DNA of 64,000 nucleotides. Source: Nemopilema nomurai (Eukaryota; Cnidaria; Scyphozoa; Rhizostomeae; Rhizostomatidae). The stretch covers positions 1,922,001-1,986,000 of the forward strand of contig ML133499.1 of assembly GCA_003864495.1 (NCBI GenBank), given 5' to 3'. The notes under the pieces were generated by a model, which worked only from the letters and a program-made list of their open reading frames with translations, ran no database searches and had not been told where the DNA came from. Positions 1 through 13,039 of the stretch are shown here, in pieces; positions within the stretch are counted from its first letter, which is position 1; the number at the start of each line of letters is the position of its first letter. The translations under genes were made by a program, and so were the position numbers.

Positions 1-3000
1 TTGTTTTCTAAGCCCATGAAAATCAATTGCAGATTAAATTTTCAGAAGCAATATTTCTAGTTGTGCTTAGTGCAAATGTATTATCATTACGCCTGTGCTT
101 AGATTTGATTAGTGCATTTTTAATCGTTAATAAACATTTTAGTGATAATCACGTTCGTTAGTCGCTGACTTTAACTTGCAAATTGTGAGGGTCTCGCAGG
201 TTTAAAGCCATCGAGAAACAAAGACGCATTCCATGTGGAATCGTTTCTGTGGAAACTAACAACTACAAAGTGAAACTCTAGCCTTTAACCATAAGCCTAG
301 CCTAAATCCGTTTATTGATTACCAAGTAGCCTCGTTTTTAGATCAATTTGAGCCAACTATGAGGAATTATCTAACAGCCTCGACCTCACATTGTCCCTGT
401 ATCTCCATTTCAAGTTTTCTATGAGTCTGTACAAATGTCTAATATTATCACTACCATTATTATAATTTTACTTTTATCATCATTATTAAAGTCATATAAA
501 CATGCCACCCTTACATCAGATCTAAAACATCACCTTTAAGTAAATCGACCGAGCTAAAACACACCTCAACTCAGGGGACTTGGCCACCGAAAAATAGAAA
601 CTCTTGGCTATCCAATGAAGGTTTAGAACAGCAGATGCTCATGTGATCACTTTAAATATTGCTGCGTTTGGTGAGATACAAGACAATGCGGCCCCCATGT
701 GATCACTTTGACTAAACAACCAATGCGCCCGTTTGAGTTGAAGTGCAAAGTATTTTTAAATTGTGCAAATCATGTCCGTTGATTTACATTCTAATTTGTC
801 AATCTAATTTGTCGACCATTCCATAAGTTCGCTTTCAATTTCTGGCAGCATTTGTAGCTCTTTTATCTACATACGTAACTCCCTTTCCAGCGACTAAATA
901 CAGCTGCGATATAACATCTCCAAATTTTCCAGAAATCTTCGTTCTTACCACGTACTATTGTTTTGCTGCAGAGACAAAACTTGGACCAACCTAGAGCCAA
1001 TAATCCTTTAATGCCAATAAGTTCTGAACTTGCTTTATTTATTCAGTAAGAGTTTTCTATGACCCCAGTCTAACCAGTTACGGACTACCTATGGGATAGA
1101 GAGATTGAAATTTTTAGTTAAACTAGAATTTGACTTTAGAGTATCTTTTATCGTTACTATAAGTATTTTTACAACCGTCTACAACAGTTATCAACGAAGT
1201 GGAACCGTGAATGTGTCAAATTTATGTTTGATGTATTAAAGGCTTGCGATGATGCTATTTTCTCTGACTTATTTGTAAAAGTTAACACAAAACACAACAT
1301 TCAAACCTGTCAAGCCAAAGGTAGTAGCTTCGTTCTACCAAGAGTTAGGACCAATTACAAACAGAATATCACTATGGTAACTGGTGTCAAAATCTAGAAT
1401 GAAATTCCTTAAAAACATTCGACTTGCCCCGAGTAAATATCTATTTACCAAGCGTTTGAAACAGATGATTTAAAATATTATAACTAATACAATTATTATA
1501 ATACACTTTTCCCTTCCATCTCACGTACTTTTGTTTTATTATTTGAAAAACAGATCATCTTAAATCAAAAGTCTAATTAATTTTTTATAACTGTATGCTA
1601 CAGAAATGGAAAAGAGAACAATAGGGGAAATGGCTTTTGAAGCTCAAACGAGTTATTTCCATTTGTCCTCCTCAAAAAATTTACATATTTTTCATTTTAT
1701 TGACCTGCATCAAAATTAGATAATGAAATATCTCACATCTTGTAATTAATTGAGTTTTGTTGAGAAATAAATGAAAGAATGAATGAGTCAATCTATCAAA
1801 GCCCTTGCAACTACGAACTTAGCTTCCATCATTCTTGGATGGCATGGAATGTCCAACCGATTCAAATATATTAGTTAGCAGAGCAACATCGAACAGAAAA
1901 AAGGAGAAAGTCATTAACTTTACAAATACTGAATTCTGTTGAGTTCTGAATGGATGACTTCTGAATTGTACTTTTTCGCTGTCATTGCAATAGTTTTTTT
2001 AATGAACTTAGGATAGCCAGCCACAGACAACCAATGACTTGAAAGAGTTGAAAATAAAAGCCCCCATTGTAATTATTGCTTCTACTATTATGATCTTCAT
2101 TATTTTTTGTATTTAACGCAATTTTTGCACTACAGTATTTCTAAAATGCGGAGAGCTTATGGGTATTTGAGGTTCGGCTACCCGATAACCCACTGATTGA
2201 TAAAGCCAAAGATCTGGAAAAGATGACACTGATCCTGCCAGAAGAGTGCGGTAAAAGACTGGCATCAGATTGTCATTATCAAATGTCACTCCCTTTTCGA
2301 ATTGGCAAGGGGGGCTCTTGGGTCTGCAGGGACACTATTGGGATCGGAAGGAGCACTGTTGCATGCCTCGGCTCCTTTCCCACTGAAGTGATTTCGATCA
2401 GGGTCTTGATTTTGTTAATCCCCCATAAATGGACAAGAGATAAGATTCTTTTCTTAATAAGCAGTGATAAAATTCCAAGCTTCATTCTGTCGTCAAAGCC
2501 CTGTTGTGCTATAAAATCACCATAATTTCTGCACAGCATTTTTGGAATCCTAGTCGCCTACACATGCAGCAACTTTTAGCCGTTTCACGCATCAAGGAGC
2601 ATCAACCCTTCTTGTCCCTATCCCAAATCAATATTCTCCAATTCCCGGGTTTCCAATTAAGCTTCGGATTAACTGCTTACTTTTTGGAGCAAATTATGTG
2701 GTTGTGGCTTATATTGACGCCGGAAGAATTAAGGTTTTGACCTTGATGTAGTCGTCTGTCCTCAGGAGAAGTCTGCGTTAGAGACTGCGTTAGATATAGG
2801 ACTGTCCAGTGATCCGAGGTTGGTGAGTTTGGCGTTAGGCTGGACCTCCCGTGGAAAACTTCCTCCTGATTCATCCAACAATTTCATATATTTGTTATCA
2901 TTAGTAGAACTCACGATAGAGATACAACGTCAAACAAGGCCCTACACAGAATATTCTCAGCTGACCAATAACCTCACTTTAAGGAGGGGTTGATTGCCCT

Positions 3001-4384
3001 GGAGTGCCCCCCTGGAAGTGGGTGACACACCCCAATTTGTGCGACCTTCACGTTACACACCAACAAAACCAGGGCTAGCTTGGCCTGAGTTCATCTACGT
3101 TCCATTTATCAACGAAAAGTTGTGGAAGCAGTTCGAGGGCTTTGTGATTCCTTCTTGAATAGACACGGCGCTTAGTTTTTTTTGTTATGTGCTTCTTGCT
3201 GTGCCCTTTAATATTTGCATGCAAATGCATTGGCTTAAATCAGAGAATGCATCCTCTACTTACCGTTACTTGTTCGATGGTAGTTTTAAAGGTTAGAGGC
3301 TTACCGATTGAATGGCGGGATTATCGCTTTTCACGAAAGCTTCACCGATTCCTAGCTGCCCTGAGCCAAACCGTTAATTCATTTTCAATGGTCGGTTTAT
3401 GGATGCATGTGAAAATTCCTTTCAATGCATCCCTGTGCGACTTGTCTCTCTTCCTTGCCGGGCTGTTTATTTCGCGCATTTCTCAATTGCGCCTGGCATT
3501 AGGGGCTGAAGATGAAATTATTCGTTGCCCAGATTGCATTATCGCCACCAATCATCGCTATTATCGTCCTTTTGTAGCGTGATCTCGTTGCGTCCGCTCG
3601 CTATCTGCTCTTATTCATTCCTAGTTTAATGAACAAAGACATCGCAATAAACCACACGCTGTTTTGACTGTCGCCGATGCTCAAGGAAATGGTCTGAGAA
3701 ACTTCAACCGAACAAGACAAGCGAATCAAACAAGGTTAGTTACTTAGCTCCCCTTACTCAGTGCTTTTTAAACCAGCCGCAAACTAGTTGTTGGTTTCTG
3801 TTTTTAATGTTTTAACCAGCCAACAAAGTTACTTCAAGTGCCTGTTTCTTTGCAGTCGACTCGATCTTATTGATAGTATGAAAGTAGGTACACGAGTCGG
3901 CGATTTGCCTGCTTCAAAACTCGTATTCTGGGACAACTGCATTTTGTTTTCTGTTATTACTGGGAGCCCTATAATCCTCCTTTCTTCTCGAAACAACATT
4001 TGCGATGGCAAACTTTAACGCAAATGGAATGCGACCGACAAGCTTGTATTGGCTTCATGTGATTAGCGGAGGGACCATAACATTTCTGTTTCCCTAATTA
4101 CCTACGAATAACCTAAAACGTATGCCATGCGTATAAAGAATTAGAGGACTTCATTACCTCGTTTGGTGCCGAGAGAAATGGCCTGCTGGCAAGTGTACCA
4201 ACTTACAGGCGCATCTGCTCCTAAACGCATCTGATTGAAATACATATCGACTTGCTGAACGCCCAATTCTTATCCCCACCCCCTTCCCCCAATCTGACCT
4301 CCTAGACTAGGGGTATATCCCTAGGGATCAGGGCAACTTGAGTTTGCCAGTTAGACAATGAGAATGACGATGATAATTATAATT

Positions 4385-4481
<97 letters not shown>

Positions 4482-4482
4482 A

Positions 4483-4519
<37 letters not shown>

Positions 4520-7500
4520 GTGATGGTGATGAAAATCATGAAAATTTCCAATACTTAAGAATATTTCAATAGAAAGGATTTTTTACACAATTAAAAGACC
4601 ATTGAGGTAGAATGCTCGAAAGGTTTTTTATTGCTCAAATTGCAGCGTCTGGGAAATCGACCTCAAGTCCCTTGGGCAGATCAATTCCTTGGATTACTTG
4701 GATTCTTTGGATTCCTAAGTCTCCGCCCCTCGATAATTATTGGGGGCCGCTGCCTGACGGAATTAATAGCTGTTCACTTTAACGAATTTGATTTATGCGA
4801 AAATGATTGTGGGAAGTAAGAATGAACTTGATATTACGTCTCGCAAAAAGGGGTGCAAGAAATGTGGTGACGTCATATATGGCCGTGGACAATAAAGTAG
4901 AAAGTTTATTATGATGACCGCGTGACAGGGGGTACTTGTCTCTTACAGTCTCAGGCCTGGGCGTGGTTAACTGCTGCACTGAAAATTACAAATTGGCGAA
5001 AATGTGACTTCCAGCATGAATTAGTTTTGCGAGTGAAGACTTGTCGATCATGTTTGAATAATCAATGATCCGCTGCTACAAAGAATGTAGACAATCGACT
5101 CCATTTATGAGTTAGAGATGTTGTGAAATGGAGTAGTTATTTCCATTCAAAATGACGGATAGGCTCAGCTCAGTCTTACAATGATAAAAAGGACGTCTTG
5201 CTATTGATACAGTGATATCATGAGAAGCAACCTTTCTTTTTCGTCGCAAAAGTGATCGACAAGAGATCATACCTCTGATCGACTTGGGTCATTCGTTCTG
5301 CATTTGCCTACGGAGCTACGTTCCTGAATATCCACTGCAAAATCATAACATTGTTAAAAATTGTTAAAATAATGTAAAGTCCCATGTAGATGTCCCAAGA
5401 TGCAAAGCGACCCCAGAGCCAAGGGTTCTGATGAGGCATTAGATGGGAACTAGACTTAGGAATTGAAGGATCATTAAAACATGATGACAAAAATGAAGTG
5501 TAGTTGTGGCAAATGTCTTTTTAAGCTTCAGACTGTATGGGCGTCAATCCTGTGGACATGTTTGCTAAAGAAGTAAGACTGACCAGCGCTGTTGTCACAA
5601 AAATTCTTTGTGATGTTTGTTTTCATGTAACACTTTGAAAATAAGGCGAATAGGCCTTTGTTAGTGTATCTCTCTGTTTGAACACGCTGCTTACGTGAGT
5701 TTGAAAACATCAAACAGCATGCTTTGTTGCGGCGTCTCTCGTGCACAGGGGTTAAAGGGAGTGTTTGTTTAACGTAAAGTGGATTGGTTCTACCTTTCGT
5801 ACTTGCTGTGTGTTCGTCATGGCTGTACCGATCTCCGGATGGAACTTTTTCTCTGTAACTTTGCAGCTTTGATACATCGAATCAGCTGTTGTTGTTTGCG
5901 TAGGCCGTGCACATGTCCTGATGTCCTGTGAAGTATGGCCACTTTTTAGCTGAAATGAGTCCAATTTGATCATTTAAAACCCACGCAAGACGATCTACAG
6001 TGGGTAGACGGAATAGATCATTCTTGGCTTGACAGCTGAACAAGTAAGCGAGCAGCGCACCAAAGTATGTGCCATCTACATAGCATGATAGATTGCGTTT
6101 CTTGCTTATTTTTGCATTTACTAATATACTGGCTGATTTTTGGTCTAATGGGTTGCCATGGTTTATTTCTACGCACTAAAATTTGCAGCAAATGTTTCAT
6201 ATTTCGGTAGACCATATATTAAAAACCTTTAATTATGAATTGGAAGCATTAACAACCATTTGTGGTTGAATCTTGAAGAATCTGTTCAAACGTTTTTATC
6301 AATTCGGTTTTGGCTGAGAATTGATGTTGCAATTCGCGGAGTAATGGAACTTTTCTGAAGCGAACTAATAGTGCGTAGGTTCTATTTCTTTATGGAGAAA
6401 GCTGCTTGAAATCTTTTAGCATTTCACTTGAAGACTGCAATCACAAGATGGCATCTTCTTTGAAAGCATCGTTATATTTTTGATGAAAATTAGCTGTGTT
6501 GAATGACATTCCTACAAACATTGAAAAATCGAGAAAGATGAGGGCTGCTAGCATCAAAAATATTTTTTTCAGATTTCCTTATGACCGTGGTCTCATTTTA
6601 GTGAAGCACCCTTTTAACAAAAAGAATTCATTCAATGAACAACTGGTTAATGGCTAAACGCTATTTCTTCATAATCATCATCACTATCTTTTTTCTTTTA
6701 TTTGAACTTTTGTTCTGCAAATAGTGGGTTTTCGTGATGTCATTAACGATGACCTCCGGATTTTAAACTATGAAAACAAACTTTTATTAGATATGAACAT
6801 GCATCTTATTGTAAAGTGGGAACAGTGGTTATCTAGATTCGCTGCGGTCTCTGCAAATTGGGAAGAAAATTGTACCTTTGTATGTTATAGAAAACATTGT
6901 TTCCCTTTCAAACTTGACGGCTTTAAGTTGAAGTCTTTTCCGCATTAGCCTTTTTCGGCTGGGTAAAAGAACAATAATACTTTCTTTGCATTGTATTTTG
7001 GAATCCATCACTTAACTCAATCGCGTTGCTAGAGGTGATTCCTGCTAGCCTAAAGAGATGAAAAGGTCGATTGCACACATTAATCCTTGAATCGTGAGCG
7101 GAAGGAGAAACGGCAACATCAAACACTTTTACTTGGGTCCTTGTGAACTTTTTAGTGGGCATTCTGTTATTTTTCGGACTGTTCAACACTCAATGTGGTC
7201 AGATTTGCCAGTGGCATACCCAAGGGGAAGAATGGGGGTTCCGACCCTCCCACTTTTGAAAAATATGGCCCTCTATACTTTTCTGAAAGTGAAATTAAAT
7301 CATTACCTTTTTAGGAAAACCCAATAAATATTTGAAATAATCTTACCAGCAACAGAGTTTCGCCTCGCACAGCATACACCTAAAATGGGTGTTGCGCATG
7401 GCTTCTGCAAGTCTAGAGGGCGTGGTCGCGAAGATGTTGCTCAAACCCATATCATTTCTACATTTATCAGACATCACTTAATGTCCCTTAACGCATTCAT

Positions 7501-7562
7501 CGACTCATTCAACCAAAAAACTTATCTTTCACAGCTGACGTTTTGATTTCTTTTTCTCCTAG
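1..7562. other. Intergenic or 5' non-coding region, no assignable gene
   Basis: No reading frame here shows a family I recognise. Open frames at 2223-2525 (+) and 3187-3582 (+) are short and lack supporting splice structure. The stretch 3187-3730 is less AT-rich than its surroundings and ends at a plausible donor (AACAAG followed by GTTAGT, near 3735). It could be a 5' untranslated exon of the gene at 7578, because that gene's first coding exon begins at a splice acceptor. That is inference only. The region also carries the GAT microsatellite at 4385 and a perfect TGACGTCA palindrome at 4868-4875. Confidence 0.5.
4385..4531 (+). repeat. (GAT)n trinucleotide microsatellite
   Basis: About 145 bp of almost pure GAT/ATG triplets, with occasional GGT or AAG interruptions. 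Both strands stay open only because of the triplet repeat (poly-Met/Asp one way, poly-Ile the other). This is not a gene. Confidence 0.97.
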
Positions 7563-7577
7563 GTGCATTACTGCGAC
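7563..7577 (+). other. 5' untranslated start of coding exon 1 (splice acceptor at 7562)
   Basis: A pyrimidine-rich tract ending TTTCTCCTAG at 7562 immediately precedes 15 untranslated bases and the ATG at 7578. Transcription of the IGFBP-Kazal-ZP gene therefore probably begins in an exon further upstream, whose position I could not fix. Confidence 0.5.
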
Positions 7578-10500
7578 ATGCGAAAATTCTTCTTCCTCTT
7601 CCTGTTCGCGGTTCCACTGAATCTGGTTTCGGCTTCCGAGAACTGCAGGTGCAACAAAAGCGGATGTAGAGTCCCGCAGAACTGCACTCATGGCATTGTC
7701 TGGGATCATTGCTATTGCTGCCGCGTATGTGCAAAGCTCGAAGGCGAAGATTGCGGAGGAAAGAACTACGTGAACGGAGAATGCGGAAGGCATTTGGAGT
7801 GCATCGTTAGAAATACCAGGAACTATAAGAACCGATTCCAAGAAAAACCAAGCCACTTGGTGGGACGGTGTGAGCCGTGTAAGTGACATTAACAAAAAAC
7901 CAAATTTACAAGCAATGCTACAACTTTAACTCCAATATGGTCTCTTGCACAAGTAGACGATTTCCAGCTTCCGATGATAATTCTTTTTTTTGCGCCAAAT
8001 TCAATACGAAGTATGGGGCTTGACTATTTCGTTTTGCCCTCAAAATTGATTCAAAAATGGAAATAGGTATGCAAAATCGAGAAAAGGAAAGGAGCTTGCC
8101 CAACCCCCCTTCACATATAAGAACTTGAGAGTAAGTGGTATTCTTTCTCCAATTTGATGGTAATACTTCAACTTGCACAAATATCAGCACTCAACTCAGA
8201 ATAGTCTTCGAATTCTTAACTGTCTAAGAAAGCAAGTGAGTTGACAACGTTTGCTGAGAAATGCTGTTAAAAAGAAATCACATGAAAGTTTGACTTGATT
8301 CAAAGTATTATGCAAATAAAAGTTTTTATTCCTTTGTTATTCTACCATCTTTACGCTTTCAGACTTCCTCCCACTGCCAAAAGCGCATATTCTTTCGACG
8401 AAAGGGGCGTAGCCAATGAACTCATCTCTCCTGATACCGTTACCATTCGAATCGCCGATGCCCCGCCCCCTTGTTGCATCACAGTCGGCATCTTCTGTTC
8501 ATTATGTAATAAGCAATATAGTATGCTTCCGCCAGGGGGAGGGAAACAGTTGGCCCTTCAATGATCAATCATTGCAGTGCTTGTAAAGGGAAGCAAGGTG
8601 TACCACCGGGGTACGAGGAGGCACCCCCGTCTTTAGTTCTCTCCAAGACCAAACCTCAGGGTCGTTTAGCCTTTTCTTTTGTTTTCTACAGTGTATTGGT
8701 GAAAATTTGCATTTTTGTCTTGCGTTAGCATTCGTATCGCAATCGCCAAATGTTTCCCTTGGAACAGTATTTCTACACTTCCGAGTATTTTTGTCCATTT
8801 CCTTTGTATATTTAGCATTTGAATGTGCGCATTGGACTTTGAGCAAACAGTTATCTGTCTATTATTCTTCTTTCCCACATTCCTCACTGTTGCAAATAGG
8901 ATTTGTAATTCCATTTGCTTCTCTTTCAATCGATTTAAGTTTGAAGATGCCATTTAGCAATTCTTCCTAACTGCTAACCATATAAAACAAAGCAGTCAGA
9001 CGACTTGGGATTTTCCATAATTACAAGAGAGATGCACGACAAATTGTGTCTCTTTGTTATCACGAGGAGCCACATTTATCATATTCAATTATACGCATAA
9101 TCATATTTATATTACTCAGATTAATTGTAAATACTATTCAGTAAAAGAGTATTTAGTCAGTAGAGTATTCATTGTAGATATTCAGTAAAAGGGCCTAATT
9201 AGCTTGCATTCTCGCATTTGTAATTCATGACTTCCATTAATGACTATTTGCTCCCCTTCCAGACTCGTGTCTCTTCGAGAGGTGTCCGTTTGGCCAACGC
9301 TGCTTCATCAAGGACGGCTATACGCGATGCGATTGCAACTTCAGCTGCACTGGAATGCTTCGACAAGCCGTTTGCGGCGAAAAGAATAATAAGTATTACA
9401 AGAACGAGTGCGAACTCAGGAAGGAGGAGTGCAGAACTGGAAAGGAAATAGGCGTGTCAATCTCACCCTGTCCTGGTATGACTTCTCTATTACGATTCGA
9501 TCATAAGTGATGTGAAACAGGCAAACGGGTTGTCTTTATGTAGAGTTGATTTTTGACTATTTTGAGTATAGGCCTTCCCGAAGGCCGTGAAATGTATAGA
9601 TGACCTATTGATGATGATGACGATGATGATCATAAAAATAATCATGATCGATGATTATGATAATGATTGTAACGATGATGATTATGATGATTATGATGAT
9701 TATGATAAATATTGTAATGATGATTATAATGGTGATGATGACGATGATGATCATAAAAATAATCATGATCGATGATTATGATAATGATTGTAACGATGAT
9801 TATAATGGTGATGATGATGGTGGTGGTTTCCTGGCGTCTTCTATTCAAGGACGGCTTCTATTCGATAGGAGAACTTTTATTTAATAATGAAATTGATTAA
9901 AATAAAAAGAGATGTTAGTTAGATATAAGGGCTATAAGTGATGAATGAATGATTGCAGGAACCTTCCGATGTCATTAGACATTTAGCTAATCTTATGACA
10001 ACACAATTTGCCGAAGTCCACGTATACTATCAGAAACCTGCAACCGGCAATTTTCTTTTATTTTTTCAAACTGATTTTTGCTTTTCAGGCTCCAGGGTGG
10101 CCAAAGTCATTTGTCATCCATTTGAAATGAAGTTGGAAATAGTTCGCAAGATTTTTGGGCGGCGAAGACCCAGGAGACTGGTACTGAATGACCCATCATG
10201 CAAAGCGGTAGTCAACAGCTCCCATGTCGTTGCATCAACTCTTCTAAGTAGTTGCGGGACAACGATGACATACACGCCATCGTCAATAATCTACTCAAAT
10301 ACATTAAGAACCCTACCTCCGAGAAGCTCTCTTATCCGAAGAGGGAAAAAAGTAAGAATTCCTTTTCACTGCGAATATCTTTTGCGAGCAAAGAGCCAAA
10401 ACCACGTGAGATTCACGCAGCTTCGACCTCCACCTAATATTTCGGTTGAGCCTGGCAGATACACAAGAAGATTGCCTTATGACATCTTCGTGGAAGTGGA

Positions 10501-12053
10501 CACAACAAAGAACTATACAGTTACGCTGAGGACAGTGAAATATCGAGGACTGAATATCAAATTAATACCGACTCATTGCTATGCAACGCCAATACAACGC
10601 AGTTTTAGGTTCGCAAGATTCGTCATTTTAGACAAAGGGTGAGTTTGTCGATTTTGTGTTACCTTTTCGATTCTCCTTTTCGAAAGCATGGCAACACAAT
10701 CCCAAACGCTATCAAGGACGCTCGCAGAAAGGGAGTGGCAAGGGAGTGGCAAAGGGAGCACCTTCTTTTCCTCTTGCCAATGATGGTTTGGCGATGTCAT
10801 TGTAAGCAAACATCAAATCAGAAAATATTCGAAGCTTTCCATTAAATGCTTTACTAGGAAAGAATTCTACGTTACGGTCTAATCTCAAAATGGTTAAGAT
10901 CTGGAGGCTATAAATGCTATATATCTTATATTTACTATTTAAGATATTGAAAAACTCTTCTCCTCATTAAATGCCTTACAAGGAAAAAGTTCTTGCAGAG
11001 AAGTTAAGATTTCGAGGCTATATACACTATAAATTTAGTTGTGATCGATATTTCTTCTCTTCGAAATCCCATGAAAAAGCAAATCTTGTAATGCCTTAAT
11101 CATTTTCATAGTACTAAAAGCATGTTTTGTATGCATAAGGAATGAAAAATTAAGTGTTAAGTGAATTAAAAAGAGTACAGAAAAAACTTTGTTATAAAAA
11201 AAACAGGTGATCTATATTTCTGACAGAAAAAACTTACAAGGCATGTTTTACCACCGATTAGGTCACAATTTTGTCCCAATATTTTTCCTTATTTTTATTT
11301 ATGAAAAGGGCATTAAAGGCTCGCTAAGTTGGTATATATTATTTTTTCATTTACTGGTTAATGCTTTCCAAGTTGACACAATTTTCTGCCCACTAGTTTG
11401 CATCTTAAGAGAACTGAAATTCTACTTGTATACTACATACTACAAAACATATTTCCTCATCTTTCCTCCTAAAACTTCCCTCGAAATATAAATATACATA
11501 GATGCAATGTACATTGACGTTTTCATACGTTGTTGAACAGTTGATGATCGATTGATTGATTGGCTGATTGGCTGATTGATTGGCTGACTGATTGATTGAT
11601 TGACTGATTGATTGGCTGACTGATTGCAATTGGTTGTATCAAGCATGCAACTCAGAACGGAAACTTAGGCCTATCTCTCCCCATACACGACAAGGGTGTA
11701 CAACTCTAGCCTCACCACACCAAGCATTTCTGATCACTTCTGATTCAAACAAGTCGTATAGCAGTAGTCCTTATTAGATGCCTGTATGTACATATTTATC
11801 AATTTGCCTCTTTTCTAGTTGTCCCCTCGAGGCCAACGTGGCTGTGAAGTCTTCGACTAACACAACAATAAGTCTGCAAGTTCCTGGAATTCGCTTCAAG
11901 GAAATAAGGAAGTCCGGCTCTTACATCAGATGCAGGGTGCAGGTTTGTTTTATTGATTCGAATGGCAAGCCATGCGCGATCGAATGCAGCTCGGTTCCGA
12001 AGGTTAAAAGGCAGAGAAGAGCGTTAGTGTCTACATTAAATCACAGATACCAG
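7578..12053 (+). CDS. Secreted IGFBP - follistatin/Kazal - ZP domain protein (3' end not found)
   Basis: Four coding exons join in phase: 7578-7878, 9263-9475, 10089-10638 and 11819-12053, giving at least 433 residues. Residues 1-22 are a signal peptide (MRKFFFLFLFAVPLNLVSAS). Residues 24-101 are an IGFBP-type domain with the paired-Cys pattern (GCRVPQNC, HCYCCRVC, then EDCGG). Residues 102-171 form a follistatin/Kazal module (CPFGQRC, CDCNFSC, VCGE, YYKNECELR). Residues 180 to about 415 are a complete ZP module: ZP-N cysteines lie in VICHPFEM, DPSCKA, SSCGTT and FHCEY, and ZP-C has PTHCYATP, GGCPLEA and YIRCRVQVC. A dibasic furin-type site, KVKRQRR, sits at 416-422, where ZP precursors are usually cleaved. 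The start is the first ATG after a splice acceptor at 7562, so an upstream untranslated exon is implied. No hydrophobic tail or GPI exon was found; reading on past 12053 meets a stop at 12164. ZP modules normally polymerise into extracellular matrix. The ligand and role here are unknown. Confidence 0.8.
9606..9832 (+). repeat. GAT-rich repeat with a 121-bp tandem duplication
   Basis: Intron 2 of the IGFBP-Kazal-ZP gene. A GAT/GATTAT-rich block includes a stretch starting near 9621 (CGATGATGATCATAAAAAT) that recurs near 9742, a period of 121 bp. Each copy holds a near-palindrome around TCATGATCGATGA. The open frames here are low-complexity artefacts. Confidence 0.9.
11550..11636 (+). repeat. 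GATT/GGCT/GACT tetranucleotide microsatellite
   Basis: Irregular tetranucleotide repeat of GATT with GGCT and GACT variants, in intron 3 of the IGFBP-Kazal-ZP gene, about 180 bp before its fourth coding exon. The poly-(Asn-Gln-Ser) frames on the minus strand are repeat artefacts. Confidence 0.95.
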
Positions 12054-12387
12054 GTGAATTTTTTAAAAATGACGTCAGGTTTTAAGAAGCCTATATTTAT
12101 ACAAAAGCAGCTGGAATTCGCAGAAAAAGACCAAAATGGATATCATAAATATTCAGTTAGTTAATTAGACAAAACTATCTAGGTCTCCAGTAAAAGTGTC
12201 CGAGGCATGGGAACCATCTCCAATGTCCTAAGGAGCCAACAAAAATTTGAATGATATCGGAAGACAGGAGTTGCAAAGTGTGCCGTTTTGATCGCGAAAG
12301 AAATCATTTCGCTGACCCAGCTTCTTTCCAGTCTATCAAATGTATAGTGAAATATCAGCAACAATAGGAATATATTATTTATCTACC

Positions 12388-12590
12388 ATGGTCCACCAAG
12401 GAACCGGATATTCGTGACTCAAGGCAAAGTCTCGTGATGGAGAAGTGACAATTTCTATAGCAATTTTTATAGGCTTCCAACTTTATAAATATAATGGTCC
12501 ACCAAGGCACCGGATATTCGTGACTCAAGGCAAAGTCTCGTGATAGAGAAGTGACAATTTCTATAGTTAGTTTCACAGGCTTCCAACTTT
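12388..12590 (+). repeat. 106-bp direct tandem duplication
   Basis: Two nearly identical copies at 12388-12484 and 12494-12590, both beginning ATGGTCCACCAAGG and ending CTTCCAACTTT. They lie between the convergent IGFBP-Kazal-ZP and IFT46 genes. No coding meaning is apparent. Confidence 0.93.
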
Positions 12591-13039
12591 AAAAAATCTT
12601 CTTTAACAATCTTCTTTTGAGCAGCATAGAGCTCAGAGTTTTATATATTGTTTTATCACAGTACATATCTATAGCTCGATTAAATTAAATTGCAAGCATA
12701 TTTATTCCTTCCAAAATATTTTAATAGCATTATGTCATATAACTAAATTTAAACCTAATTTTTAAGAAGTTTAACATTGTGTATATTCTAGCGAATCAGT
12801 TAAGAAATGTTCATGGCAATTAACGTTATCAGCATCGTCTGTGCTTCAAGTCTACCTAGTATCGCAGTTAATTCATCTTTGAGCAGTAATTCATGAAAAA
12901 GCCAGATTCAAGTTGATCTGGCAGCAGGGAACTCTCTACACGACAGGTGCACAACAAACTCGCATCTATCTACAATGATACATGAATATAAATAATCGCT
13001 AACTCTGAAAACTCTTCATATTATATTACAATGTTTTCG

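Noticed and set aside
2223..2525. Possible Pao/BEL retrotransposon fragment (HYQMSLPFR-like string)
   Set aside because: Only a few residues resemble the retroelement pattern, the frame degenerates immediately, and no protease, RT or integrase motif lies nearby.
3187..3582. 131-codon plus-strand open frame
   Set aside because: No recognisable domain, no splice or promoter context that supports coding. More likely a GC-richer non-coding stretch.
4351..4558. Poly-Met and poly-Ile proteins
   Set aside because: Translation of a GAT microsatellite.
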